Source of the DNA: Nonlabens sp. Hel1_33_55
Lineage (GTDB): Bacteria; Bacteroidota; Bacteroidia; Flavobacteriales; Flavobacteriaceae
Assembly (NCBI RefSeq): GCF_900101765.1
Contig: NZ_LT627735.1
Span: 2,263,501-2,327,500 of the forward strand
Reading direction: 5' to 3'
DNA length: 64,000 nucleotides
Below, piece after piece: positions 44,416 through 53,032 of the stretch (position 1 is the stretch's first letter; the number at the start of each line of letters is the position of its first letter). A program made the position numbers and the translations under genes. The notes beneath the pieces were generated by a model. It did no database searches and was not told where the DNA came from. It saw only the letters and a list, made by a program, of their open reading frames with translations.

Positions 44416-44432
44416 TAATTATTTGAAGCCCA

Positions 44433-45176
44433 TTAATTGCGACCATCCTCATCTGGATACAAATCAACTAATGGATCGCTTTGCCAGATTTCTTTGGTCT
44501 CTACGCAAAGCGCCGTCAGCGGTCCTGTGAAGGCCGCGCCGGTGTCGACATTCCAGATATTGGCAGCATGAATAGGTTTTGTGGAGTCCAGCCGTGTGGT
44601 AGGTGTGTGACCTATAAAAATTTCTTTGTAGAGTTTAAGTCTATTGGGAAATCTAGGGTTGTCTTGTGAAAGGTTTGGATCTATGCATAAAGCCATTTCC
44701 CATAACGATCGATCCCAATACGGTAGGTTTTTGTAATACTCGTGATGCGGCCCATTAAGGTTGTGGAAACCGGCATGGAAAAAACCGTTACCATCCAATT
44801 CCAAAAAGTCAACCAAATTCTCAGTAAAAAATTTAATATGTCTCGCAATATCGTCTTTTGACTTTCCCTCATAACTCTCGACGGTACTGGAACCACCGTG
44901 ATACAACCATTGCTCGTTCCGTTGATCTTTGACCAGAAAGTTGAGTACGAGCTCGTCGTGATTACCTCTTAGATAGATAGGTGCAGTATGATTGTTTTGT
45001 TTACGCTTTCGCGCAAGCGATATCAATTCTTCTATGACCTCATAGCTTTCTGACCATCCATCTACATAATCTCCCAGAAAGATAAGTTGGTCCTGTGGTT
45101 GTGGATCGACTCGATCCAGTAATTGTGTTAGTGCCTTGTGGCCGCCGTGTATATCGCCTATTGCTAATGTTCTCAA
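44433..45176 (-). CDS. Metallophosphoesterase, Ser/Thr phosphatase-like
   Basis: A 247-residue calcineurin-like phosphoesterase with the metal-site motifs AIGDIHGGHKAL, FLGDYVDGWSES, YLRGNHDELVL, and IGHTPTTR further on, plus GAAFTGPLTALCVET near the end. These match bacterial PrpA/ApaH-like protein or dinucleotide phosphatases; the substrate is not determined. A near-copy of the palindrome (45004-45019) encodes SLARKRKQN in the helix after GDYVD. It overlaps the AlbA_2 gene by 4 bp (ATGA). Confidence 0.9.
   Translation of the reverse strand: MRTLAIGDIHGGHKALTQLLDRVDPQPQDQLIFLGDYVDGWSESYEVIEELISLARKRKQNNHTAPIYLRGNHDELVLNFLVKDQRNEQWLYHGGSSTVESYEGKSKDDIARHIKFFTENLVDFLELDGNGFFHAGFHNLNGPHHEYYKNLPYWDRSLWEMALCIDPNLSQDNPRFPNRLKLYKEIFIGHTPTTRLDSTKPIHAANIWNVDTGAAFTGPLTALCVETKEIWQSDPLVDLYPDEDGRN
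45004..45019. repeat. Dispersed palindrome, one mismatch, coding
   Basis: CGCTTTCGCGCAAGCG in the phosphoesterase gene; read as LARKR on the minus strand. Confidence 0.8.
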
Positions 45177-46309
45177 GAGTTGTATTTTACTTTTCTCAAG
45201 ATACGCAACGACTCTTTATAAGCCTTATAGGTGTCAGGAAAATTTTTAAGATGGGTGCGTGCAGCCTTCATTTTTTCTATGGGTTCACCCACGTTGTTGA
45301 AATGGCAAATAAGCATGGTTTCTGGCAGATTGCGCAGGTCGATCAGTGCTTGTTCCTTAAGTTTTATGCCATTGCTGATCCTGTGTAAAAGCGACAGATT
45401 TGCGTTATAAATATGGTGTAGCGTACGCCTATCGTAAAATGGTGGGTTGAACAAGATCTTATTTTCCAATTTGTAGGTACCATTAGGAAAAAACCGAAAC
45501 GTTTGCCGCTCCAACGGATGATAAGCGTGTCTATCGCCCAATCCCAGTTCCACAAATTCCAGAATGCTAAAGCTGTCCTCATCATAGGAAATCTGTACCT
45601 CATCCAGTGCGCTGTAAAATAGCCGCACCTGCTCGTTGACCATTTCAATATCGACTCGATAATAGTATTCCTGATTCTTTTTGCGCTTTACTTTTCCTGA
45701 CCAGCATATCACAAACTGCTCTTTGAAAACTTTATAAAATGATTCTAAACCATTCTCGCGACGGTTCATAAAGTCCTGCACGCGGTCCAGCGTCAGTTCA
45801 ATATTGTTGCTTGCATTTTTCTCGATCTCATTGACTATAGGCGAATTGACATCGTCCGTTCTTATACCAAAATCCTTAGGCATAGAAATACTACCATCCC
45901 TGAAAAAAACGGCACCGCCATAATATTTCCAGATATTTTTGCGCAACGCAACAATGCCATTCTGGGCACGAATGGTAACCAGGCCTACTACCTTATCAAT
46001 AGGTAAATGCGGGAACGGTACATTTTCATACATCACCAGCGGTGCATTATCCAGATAGGCGTTGATCAAATTTTGCAGTTTTGAATCATCAAAAAAATCC
46101 ACGCCTACGATCTCGTTCTTACGGTCATCGACGCCCACAACGATGTAGCTATTGTTTGCGGGATTCGAATTGGAAAGTGCGCAAATGTGCTTGAGAAACT
46201 TCGCTTTTCCTTCTTTATTCGATAAATCCACGCGCAACTTTTTGTCATAAAAGCTGTTCTCATCGTTGTGTGCGAGCAGATTTTTAACAAGAAGCCGTTT
46301 ATTGATCAT
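45173..46309 (-). CDS. AlbA_2 domain putative ATP/nucleic-acid-binding protein
   Basis: From the preferred ATG at 46309 (MINKRLLVKNLLAHNDENSFYDKK) the protein has 378 residues. The N-terminal part is an AlbA_2 (Schlafen-like, divergent AAA_4) domain: VDLSNKEGKAKFLKHICALSNSN then SYIVVGVDDRKNEIVGVDFFDD, with a further QNGIVALRKNIW and GAVFFRDGS. In longer family members this domain precedes a DNA-binding tail; here about 180 unassigned residues follow. It is translated with the downstream phosphoesterase by an ATGA overlap. The function is unknown; an ATG 18 nt upstream (46327) is an alternative start. Confidence 0.78.
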   Translation of the reverse strand: MINKRLLVKNLLAHNDENSFYDKKLRVDLSNKEGKAKFLKHICALSNSNPANNSYIVVGVDDRKNEIVGVDFFDDSKLQNLINAYLDNAPLVMYENVPFPHLPIDKVVGLVTIRAQNGIVALRKNIWKYYGGAVFFRDGSISMPKDFGIRTDDVNSPIVNEIEKNASNNIELTLDRVQDFMNRRENGLESFYKVFKEQFVICWSGKVKRKKNQEYYYRVDIEMVNEQVRLFYSALDEVQISYDEDSFSILEFVELGLGDRHAYHPLERQTFRFFPNGTYKLENKILFNPPFYDRRTLHHIYNANLSLLHRISNGIKLKEQALIDLRNLPETMLICHFNNVGEPIEKMKAARTHLKNFPDTYKAYKESLRILRKVKYNS

Positions 46310-46378
46310 GGACTTAAAGGTACGCAATCAGTATGCAGTCACAGCAACAGTTTGAAGCCGCAGTCTTAGTTTGTTTTA

Positions 46379-46394
46379 CGCTTTCGCGAAAGCG
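46379..46394. repeat. Dispersed palindrome, intergenic
   Basis: Perfect copy between the divergent AlbA_2 and lpxH genes. Confidence 0.97.
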
Positions 46395-46512
46395 AATTCA
46401 CTATAATCCAAATTGCAATTTAAATCGAACCTGAAATTTGTAAATGACTTCAAAATTATATCCAACAACAGCTGAACTGTACGTCAATAGTAATAGAACA
46501 TTAACCGAAATT

Positions 46513-46540
46513 GAGACTGCAAACTGACAACTGATACCTG
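46513..46540. repeat. Degenerate heptamer array, nnAACTG type
   Basis: Units GAGACTG, CAAACTG, ACAACTG and ATACCTG follow each other just upstream of the lpxH -7 box. Confidence 0.55.
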
Positions 46541-46546
46541 AATCAT

Positions 46547-46554
46547 TATCTTTG
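46547..46554 (+). promoter_or_regulatory. -7 box abutting lpxH
   Basis: TATCTTTG ends 5 nt before the ATG at 46560; the transcript would have almost no leader. A TTG at 46511 is 33 nt away, too far for a -33 element. Confidence 0.4.
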
Positions 46555-46559
46555 AACCC

Positions 46560-47318
46560 ATGCAGATTCCCGAAGGCAAAAAAATCTATTTTTCCAGTGA
46601 CAATCACCTAGGTGCGCCTACGGCAGAGCTTAGCAAACCGCGCGAGAAAAAATTCTTGCGATGGCTGGACATGGTCAAGGAAGATGCCGCAGCTATTTTC
46701 CTGCTGGGCGATTTATTTGATTTCTGGTTTGAGTACAAAACCGTGGTACCTAAAGGACAGGTGCGCGTACTGGGCAAACTTGCCGAAATACGTGACAGTG
46801 GTATTCCCATCTACTTTTTTGTAGGCAATCATGATTTATGGATGTTTGGCTACTTTGAAGATGAGCTGGACATTCCCGTTTATCACGAGCCCAAGATGTT
46901 CGAATTCAGCGGTAAGAAATTCTTTATTGGACACGGCGATGGAAAAGGTCCCGGCGACAAAGGCTATAAGCGAATGAAGAAGGTTTTTACAAATCCTTTT
47001 TTTCAGTGGTGCTTCAAGTGGATCCATCCAGATCTAGGCGTGCGGCTAGCGCGGCATTTATCGGTCAAGAACAAATTAATTTCTGGTGATGAGGATGCTA
47101 TTTATTTAGGCGAGGAACAAGAATGGCTGGCCCAATATTCCAAGCGCAAGCTGGAAGATCTACATTATGATTACTTCATTTTTGGTCATCGCCATTTGCC
47201 GATGAAAATCGACATTAATCCAGAATCGACGTACTACAACTTAGGCGACTGGATAACTCACTACACCTACGGTGTTTACGACGGGAACTCTTTTACACTT
47301 ATGAAATTTGAGGAATAG
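46560..47318 (+). CDS. lpxH: UDP-2,3-diacylglucosamine diphosphatase
   Basis: LpxH releases UMP from UDP-diacylglucosamine in lipid A synthesis. The 252-residue calcineurin-fold protein has the ligands in FSSDNHLGAP, LLGDLFDFWFEYK, FVGNHDLWMFGYF, IGHGDGKGPGDKGYK and FGHRHLPMK. FWFEYK is typical of LpxH rather than of other phosphoesterases. It is not in an operon with other lpx genes. Confidence 0.9.
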   Translation: MQIPEGKKIYFSSDNHLGAPTAELSKPREKKFLRWLDMVKEDAAAIFLLGDLFDFWFEYKTVVPKGQVRVLGKLAEIRDSGIPIYFFVGNHDLWMFGYFEDELDIPVYHEPKMFEFSGKKFFIGHGDGKGPGDKGYKRMKKVFTNPFFQWCFKWIHPDLGVRLARHLSVKNKLISGDEDAIYLGEEQEWLAQYSKRKLEDLHYDYFIFGHRHLPMKIDINPESTYYNLGDWITHYTYGVYDGNSFTLMKFEE

Positions 47319-47467
47319 ATCATCGACGAAATACACTTGTTAACTTTAAATTAACTCTTTTCGTCGGTTTTATTTACCTTTAGTCTAATAAATAGTAGTG
47401 AGCATCGTATGAAGACATCTCTCACCATCATAAACTCGTAATTTTATTAGTCCCTAAAGAGTTGCTC

Positions 47468-49294
47468 ATGGATCGATCCCTACAAAAAAACCCTATTTAC
47501 CAAGCCCCAATAGCCATTGCGTATCTAGATACTGATCTTAAATATGTGGCTCATTCAAAAAAGTGGTGTACCGATTATGGTTTAGAGTGCCTTGATTTGG
47601 TAGGTAAACATCATTACGATGTTTTTCCAGCGGTAGAAGCGGCATATGGTGAGCAACATCAAAGAATTTTAAAGGAAGGTCTTGAAGAATCCCACGACGC
47701 AGAAAAGTTCGTACGTGAAGATGGAACGGTTCACTGGCTCAAATGGAGCCACGGTCCTACAAGAGATGAGAACAATACTATCACCGGTATTGTAATGATG
47801 ACTGAGGATGTCTCAGAGAGTATTAATAAAAGGTCCAAACTGGATCGCGAGCACCAACTATTGCTTGATGCTGCAAATAAGGCGAAAATAGGGTCGTGGG
47901 AAATGAATCATTTAACTAATGAACTCTACTGGTCGAGAGTCACTAAGAAAATCCACCAAGTCAGTGAAGATTTTATTCCAGATGTAGCCACTGGTATCAA
48001 TTTTTATAAACCAGGAGTCAATCAAGAAATTGTTACCGATCTATTCACCAGATCCTATGAAACAGGAGAACGCTTGGAAGCTGAACTCCAAATTATAACT
48101 GCAAAAGGAAAAGAACGTTGGGTACGCAGCGTGATGAAAGCAGAAATTGTTGACGGTAGATGCATACGACAGTACGGTACTTTTGAAGACATTACTGAGA
48201 AGGTAGAGTCTGAGATGAATTACAAACTCGCTCTACGTAAATTTCACGACGTATTTGAAGCGTCTGGAATAGGTAAAATTGTAGTTGATCCTATTGATCT
48301 AAGTATTACAGAGGTAAATCCCAAGATGTGTGAATTGCTCAACTATGAGGCAAGTCACGTCAAAACTTCATCCCTGGAAAAATATGTATTGAAATCTGAT
48401 TTCCCCAGACTTTTCAATGCGGTAACTGATCTTTTAAATAAGAAGATTGAAGGTATAGACATTACTATTAATCTTAAAAAATCCACTGGAAGATTCATTA
48501 TTTGTTCGGTCATTGGTACTTTGATAGAAGATGATAATGGAGATCCTGTAGATCTTGTAATCCAGGTAATTGATATTTCTGCTATCAAAAAGAAAGAAGA
48601 TGAGGTTAACGCATTTACAAAGTATGTAGAGCAACAGAATGAAAGACTGCTAAATTTTGCCCACATTGTCTCTCATAACTTAAGATCCCATTCCAGTAAT
48701 TTTGAGGTGTTACTCAATTTGTATAAACAGGAGACTGAAGTCGAGGACCAACAAAATATTATCAAACTACTCTCATCATCCAGTTCCCAACTTGCGGAAA
48801 CTATAGGCCATTTAAATGACGTTGTAGCGGTAAATACCCAAAAAATAGAGTTGACCAATATCTACTTGAAGGAAAATATCTTTAAGGTAATGGAGAACAT
48901 TTCTTCACAAATCAAAGAATACCATATTAATGTACATGTAGAAATAGACGATGATTTTACTGTGGCTGCATCACCTGCTTATCTGGAAAGCATACTACTC
49001 AACTTACTTACCAATAGTATTAAGTATAGGAAAAAAGAGGAGCCTACCAAGATCACAATTAAGGCTTTCAAACATGAAGGAAAGTCCAGGATTATTTTTG
49101 AAGACAACGGTATAGGAATCGACATGAAACTTAATGGCCATAAGATTTTTGGCATGTATAAAACATTTCATGGGAATAAGGATGCACGTGGCATAGGTCT
49201 TTACATGACCAAGAATCAAGTGGAAGCCATGGGTGGTACCATCAGAGTGGAGAGCGAGAAAAACGTTGGTACAAAATTTAAAATTACCTTATAG
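47468..49294 (+). CDS. PAS-domain sensor histidine kinase
   Basis: A 608-residue cytoplasmic-looking kinase (no transmembrane spans). Three PAS domains occupy roughly 8-125 (IAIAYLDTDLKYVAHSKKW, with a PAC end VMMTEDVSE), 140-255 (GSWEMNHLTNELYWS, QYGTFEDITEK) and 265-380 (VFEASGIGKIVVDPID, IQVIDISAIKKK). The H-box is NFAHIVSHNLRSHSSNF, N-box LLNLLTNSIKYRKK, G1 IFEDNGIGID and G2 ARGIGLYMTKNQVEAMGG. The ATG at 47468 is chosen over the TTG at 47462. The response regulator follows 3 nt later. The signal is unknown; redox or light are possible for PAS. Confidence 0.92.
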   Translation: MDRSLQKNPIYQAPIAIAYLDTDLKYVAHSKKWCTDYGLECLDLVGKHHYDVFPAVEAAYGEQHQRILKEGLEESHDAEKFVREDGTVHWLKWSHGPTRDENNTITGIVMMTEDVSESINKRSKLDREHQLLLDAANKAKIGSWEMNHLTNELYWSRVTKKIHQVSEDFIPDVATGINFYKPGVNQEIVTDLFTRSYETGERLEAELQIITAKGKERWVRSVMKAEIVDGRCIRQYGTFEDITEKVESEMNYKLALRKFHDVFEASGIGKIVVDPIDLSITEVNPKMCELLNYEASHVKTSSLEKYVLKSDFPRLFNAVTDLLNKKIEGIDITINLKKSTGRFIICSVIGTLIEDDNGDPVDLVIQVIDISAIKKKEDEVNAFTKYVEQQNERLLNFAHIVSHNLRSHSSNFEVLLNLYKQETEVEDQQNIIKLLSSSSSQLAETIGHLNDVVAVNTQKIELTNIYLKENIFKVMENISSQIKEYHINVHVEIDDDFTVAASPAYLESILLNLLTNSIKYRKKEEPTKITIKAFKHEGKSRIIFEDNGIGIDMKLNGHKIFGMYKTFHGNKDARGIGLYMTKNQVEAMGGTIRVESEKNVGTKFKITL

Positions 49295-49297
49295 GAT

Positions 49298-49708
49298 ATG
49301 ACATTAGATTATACTTGGATTATTGACGATGATGCCATATTTACTTTCACGGTAAAAAAGATGCTGCAGTTACATAACCTGACGCATAGGATAGACACGT
49401 TTCCAAACGGAATGGAAGCCAAACTACAATTAGATAATCTTAGAGAACATAAACTTTCTTATCCTAATGTAATTCTTCTTGACATCAACATGCCCATTCT
49501 TGATGGTTGGCAGTTTATGGATGAGTTTGCTCAGTTTCCTGATAAAGAAAACATCATTGTCTATTTAGTGAGTTCTTCAATTGATCCCAATGATAGGCTC
49601 AAAGCTGATAGATATGAAGATATTGAAGATTTTGTAGTGAAACCAGTGACGCTTAAAGCCTTATCAAGTTTAATATCTGATGCTAGAACTTTAATGGATA
49701 TCTCTTAA
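49298..49708 (+). CDS. Single-domain response regulator
   Basis: A 136-residue receiver without an output domain. The acidic pocket is IDDDAIF, the phosphoacceptor aspartate is in ILLDINMPILDGWQFM, the switch serine in LVSSSIDPND and the lysine in DFVVKPVTL. It is 3 nt behind the PAS kinase and surely its partner; output would be through protein contacts. It overlaps the end of recJ on the other strand by 18 bp. Confidence 0.93.
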   Translation: MTLDYTWIIDDDAIFTFTVKKMLQLHNLTHRIDTFPNGMEAKLQLDNLREHKLSYPNVILLDINMPILDGWQFMDEFAQFPDKENIIVYLVSSSIDPNDRLKADRYEDIEDFVVKPVTLKALSSLISDARTLMDIS

Positions 49709-51385
49709 CCTAAGCTGTAAACTTGTCTGATTATTCCAGGTATTCTCATCTATGGAATAAGCAATATCAAACGATTGGTCGTTATTGATAGAATTCAATT
49801 TATCTCCCATATTAAAACCAATCGCGTTGAATCGATCCGTGGAAGTTTTATCTGAGGTAATGCATGCTTTAAGATGTTTATCATCCTGTCCTACTGGTCT
49901 AGCATAACCAGTATCTACAACGTTTTTAGTTAAAAATATGGGTGACATATTTCCAGGTCCAAAAGGTTCCATTTGCTTTAAAATCCTGTAGAATTTAGGA
50001 GAAATGGAGTTCAATGGCAGCTGTAGATCGATTGTAATTTCTTCCGTTCGATCTTGATTTTTTATGGTAGCGCAGACGACTTCTTCAAATCGGTTTTTGA
50101 AGGATTCATAATTCTCTTCTTTCAGAGTGAGTCCAGCAGCATATTTGTGGCCACCATATTGCTCAATAAACTCAGAACATTGTTCAATGGCATTGTACAC
50201 ATCAAAGCCTTTAACACTGCGTACACTTGCCGCTAGTTTGTCACCGCTTTTTGTAAAAACAACCGTTGGCCTGTAATAGGTTTCAATTAACCTAGAGGCA
50301 ACGATCCCAATGACTCCTTTATGCCATTCTGGATCATAGACAACAGTTGAAAATCCTTCTACCTCATCATTGCAAATAATCTGTTCCAGCGCCGCATCTG
50401 TAATCCATTTGTCGGTCTCTTTACGGTCCGTGTTGTTTTGTTCAATGGCTTTGGCGAGTGTGACTGCCGTTTCAAGATCTTCTGCCGTTAACAATTCGAC
50501 AGCATATAAGCCGTGCTTCATTCTTCCTGCCGCATTGATACGAGGTGCGATGGTAAAAACTACATCTGTAGAAGTTAGACTAGGTTTATTAAGCTGTGAG
50601 ATAATCGCTTGAAATCCTGGTCGCGGGCACGTATTGATTACATGAAGGCCGTGATAGGCCAGTATCCTATTCTCATCCACCATGGGAACAATATCTGCAC
50701 CTATGGCAGTTGCAACAAGATCCAAATATGGAATCAACACCTCAAAATCCCAGCCTTTAGTTATAGTGATGGCCTGACACAGTTTGAAGCCTACACCACA
50801 ACCACACAACTCGTCAAATGGGTAGTCGCAGTCAAGCCTTTTAGGGTCTAAAACCGCAACGGCATCTGGTAGATGTTTTCCTGGTCTGTGGTGATCACAT
50901 ATGATGAAATCGATTCCTTTTTCATTTGCATAGGCCACCTTATCAATAGCCTTGACACCACAATCCAATGCTATGATCAGGGAAAAATCATTGTCTGCCG
51001 CATAGTCGATCCCTTGAAAACTCACCCCATAACCTTCTTCATAACGGTCTGGTATATAAGTAGAAACCTGAGGATAAAAACTCTTCAAGAAGGTTGACAT
51101 TAATGCCACACTGGTAGTGCCATCTACATCATAATCACCGTAGACTAAGATGTTTTCGCCGTGCTCCACAGCTTTCAAAATACGTTCTACGGCCACTTGC
51201 ATGTCTGCCATTAAGAATGGATCGTGAAGTTCTTTTAGAGATGGCCTGAAGAAGGATTTCGCTTTCGCGAAAGCGTCAATACCACGTTGCACCAACAAAC
51301 CAGCCAGCACCGGATCTATATTAAGATCTGCTGCAAGTTGCTGCTGTTTGTTACTATCAGGAATTGGTTTAAGAGTCCAGCGCAA
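49691..51385 (-). CDS. recJ: Single-stranded-DNA-specific exonuclease RecJ
   Basis: A 564-residue 5'-3' exonuclease of the DHH family. Motif I is YGDYDVDGTTSVALM, motif II IALDCGVKA, motif III IICDHHRPGKHLPDA; the DHHA1 and OB parts follow with FTKSGDKLAASVRSVKGF and EQYGGHKYAAGLTLKEEN. The palindrome at 51260-51275 encodes IDAFAKAKSFF in the N-terminal segment. It follows the mscS-type gene by 3 nt and converges on the response regulator gene. Confidence 0.97.
   Translation of the reverse strand: MRWTLKPIPDSNKQQQLAADLNIDPVLAGLLVQRGIDAFAKAKSFFRPSLKELHDPFLMADMQVAVERILKAVEHGENILVYGDYDVDGTTSVALMSTFLKSFYPQVSTYIPDRYEEGYGVSFQGIDYAADNDFSLIIALDCGVKAIDKVAYANEKGIDFIICDHHRPGKHLPDAVAVLDPKRLDCDYPFDELCGCGVGFKLCQAITITKGWDFEVLIPYLDLVATAIGADIVPMVDENRILAYHGLHVINTCPRPGFQAIISQLNKPSLTSTDVVFTIAPRINAAGRMKHGLYAVELLTAEDLETAVTLAKAIEQNNTDRKETDKWITDAALEQIICNDEVEGFSTVVYDPEWHKGVIGIVASRLIETYYRPTVVFTKSGDKLAASVRSVKGFDVYNAIEQCSEFIEQYGGHKYAAGLTLKEENYESFKNRFEEVVCATIKNQDRTEEITIDLQLPLNSISPKFYRILKQMEPFGPGNMSPIFLTKNVVDTGYARPVGQDDKHLKACITSDKTSTDRFNAIGFNMGDKLNSINNDQSFDIAYSIDENTWNNQTSLQLRLRDIH
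51260..51275. repeat. Dispersed palindrome, coding
   Basis: Perfect copy in recJ; read as AFAKA on the minus strand. Confidence 0.97.
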
Positions 51386-51388
51386 AGA

Positions 51389-52354
51389 TTAGTTTTTAAA
51401 ATTTTGATTCTGATCAGCCTGCGATCCATCATCCTTTTTTGAATCTTTTTCATTCAACTCAATCCTGGTTCTAGAGAAACTATCGGGATAATTTGCCTGT
51501 ATAAATGTGATCATCTTTTCACGCACAAGAACGCGCAAATCCCAAGCTGTTGGCGAATTAATAGCGCTAACAAGAATCCTGGATTCCACAGAAAATTCCT
51601 TGGAATCAGTCACCTGTAGAACGTTTACTTTTCCATCCCATAAATCGGTAGATTCAAGCACTCTAGTCAATTCTGAACGCAATTCTTCAAACGGAATACT
51701 ATAATCTGTATAAAGAAAAACGGTTCCTATAATGTCTGAGCTATTCTTAGTCCAGTTCTGGAATGGTTTCTCAAGAAAATAACTAGAAGGTAATACCAGA
51801 CGTCTTTTATCCCAGATTCTGACCACTACATATGTCAGATTGATTTCTTCAATCCAGCCCCATTCGCCTTCAACCACAACGGCATCACCTAATCTAAAAG
51901 GCTGCGTTATCGCAATCTGAATTCCTGCGAGTAGCGCACCAACCATTTTTTGGGCAGAAAGGCCTATGATTATTCCAGCAACACCAGCTGATGCAAACAA
52001 TCCAATACCTATGTCCCTTATACTTTCAAATGAGATAAGAATTAATCCTGTGGCAACAAGAAACGTGACAAAAATCAAGATCTTTTCAAGGATCGCGACT
52101 TGAGTGTGGACTTTTCGTGCTCTTAGATTATCGTCTTCAGTGACATCAAATCTCTTCAAAAAGCGTCGTTTGAGTTTCCTGATAACGAATATGAACAGAA
52201 AGGCCAGACCAACGATTATAAAGTTCCTGCTTTGGGAGGCAAGAAAAGAAATGTCATTCTCAAAAAAGGAGTTGAGCCAGGCAATGATAGGCTTGATCAA
52301 TATTCCTATAATAAAAAAGAACAAGCCAGCTGTTAGGGCTAGACGGTTGCGCAT
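51389..52354 (-). CDS. MscS family mechanosensitive channel
   Basis: A 321-residue protein with about four hydrophobic spans (LTAGLFFFIIGILI, NFIIVGLAFLFIFVI, LIFVTFLVATGLILISF, and the pore helix GIGLFASAGVAGIIIGLSAQKMVGALLAGI). The last span is glycine and alanine rich like the MscS TM3, and it is followed by the beta domain (PFRLGDAVVVEGEWGWIEEINL) typical of MscS. It would act as an osmotic release valve. The C-tail is charged (KDSKKDDGSQADQNQ). It precedes recJ on the same transcript. Confidence 0.9.
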   Translation of the reverse strand: MRNRLALTAGLFFFIIGILIKPIIAWLNSFFENDISFLASQSRNFIIVGLAFLFIFVIRKLKRRFLKRFDVTEDDNLRARKVHTQVAILEKILIFVTFLVATGLILISFESIRDIGIGLFASAGVAGIIIGLSAQKMVGALLAGIQIAITQPFRLGDAVVVEGEWGWIEEINLTYVVVRIWDKRRLVLPSSYFLEKPFQNWTKNSSDIIGTVFLYTDYSIPFEELRSELTRVLESTDLWDGKVNVLQVTDSKEFSVESRILVSAINSPTAWDLRVLVREKMITFIQANYPDSFSRTRIELNEKDSKKDDGSQADQNQNFKN

Positions 52355-52441
52355 AGATAATTTTTAAAAAGTATAAAGATAACAGACCTATAAGGAAACC
52401 TATAATTTATCTAACTTTCAATAATTCAATATGCCAAAAAT

Positions 52442-53032
52442 ATGCCTTTAGTAACACCATTATCGCCTGAACACGATCCAGAAACCAAAGAACTTGCAGC
52501 GTTCTTTAATGAAACGTTGGGCTTTTGCCCTAACTCTGTTCTTACCATGCAACGCAGGCCAGCCATTTCAAAAGCTTTTATCAACCTGAACAAAGCTGTG
52601 ATGGCAAATGAAGGTCGTGTTACAAGTGCACTTAAAAGAATGATCGCATGGGTTTCCAGTAATGCTACTGGTTGTAGGTATTGTCAGGCACATGCGATAA
52701 GAGCTGCAGAACGCTATGGCGCAGAACAAGAACAATTAGATAATATCTGGGAATACAGAACGCATCCCGCATTTTCTGAGGCAGAGCGTGCCGCGCTGGA
52801 TTTTTCTCTAGCCGCAAGTCAGGTTCCTAATGCTGTTGATGATTCCATCAAAAAACGCCTACACCAATATTGGGATGAAGGTGAGATCGTAGAAATGTTG
52901 GGAGTTATTTCTCTTTTCGGCTATTTAAATAGATGGAATGATAGCATGGCAACTACTCTGGAAGATGATGCTATTCATAGTGGCAATCAGTTTCTAGGTA
53001 AACATGGCTTTGAAGTTGGGAAGCATCAGTAG
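52442..53032 (+). CDS. AhpD-like carboxymuconolactone decarboxylase family protein
   Basis: A 196-residue peroxidase-related protein with the redox CxxC in TGCRYCQAHAIRAAERYG (the AhpD type ExxxC-x2-C-x-x-H region, here with H three residues after the second Cys). The layout fits alkylhydroperoxidase-like enzymes with a helical core. The substrate is unknown. Its TAG stop ends one base before the TAA of the convergent secreted-protein gene, so the two genes touch with no intergenic space. Confidence 0.85.
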   Translation: MPLVTPLSPEHDPETKELAAFFNETLGFCPNSVLTMQRRPAISKAFINLNKAVMANEGRVTSALKRMIAWVSSNATGCRYCQAHAIRAAERYGAEQEQLDNIWEYRTHPAFSEAERAALDFSLAASQVPNAVDDSIKKRLHQYWDEGEIVEMLGVISLFGYLNRWNDSMATTLEDDAIHSGNQFLGKHGFEVGKHQ

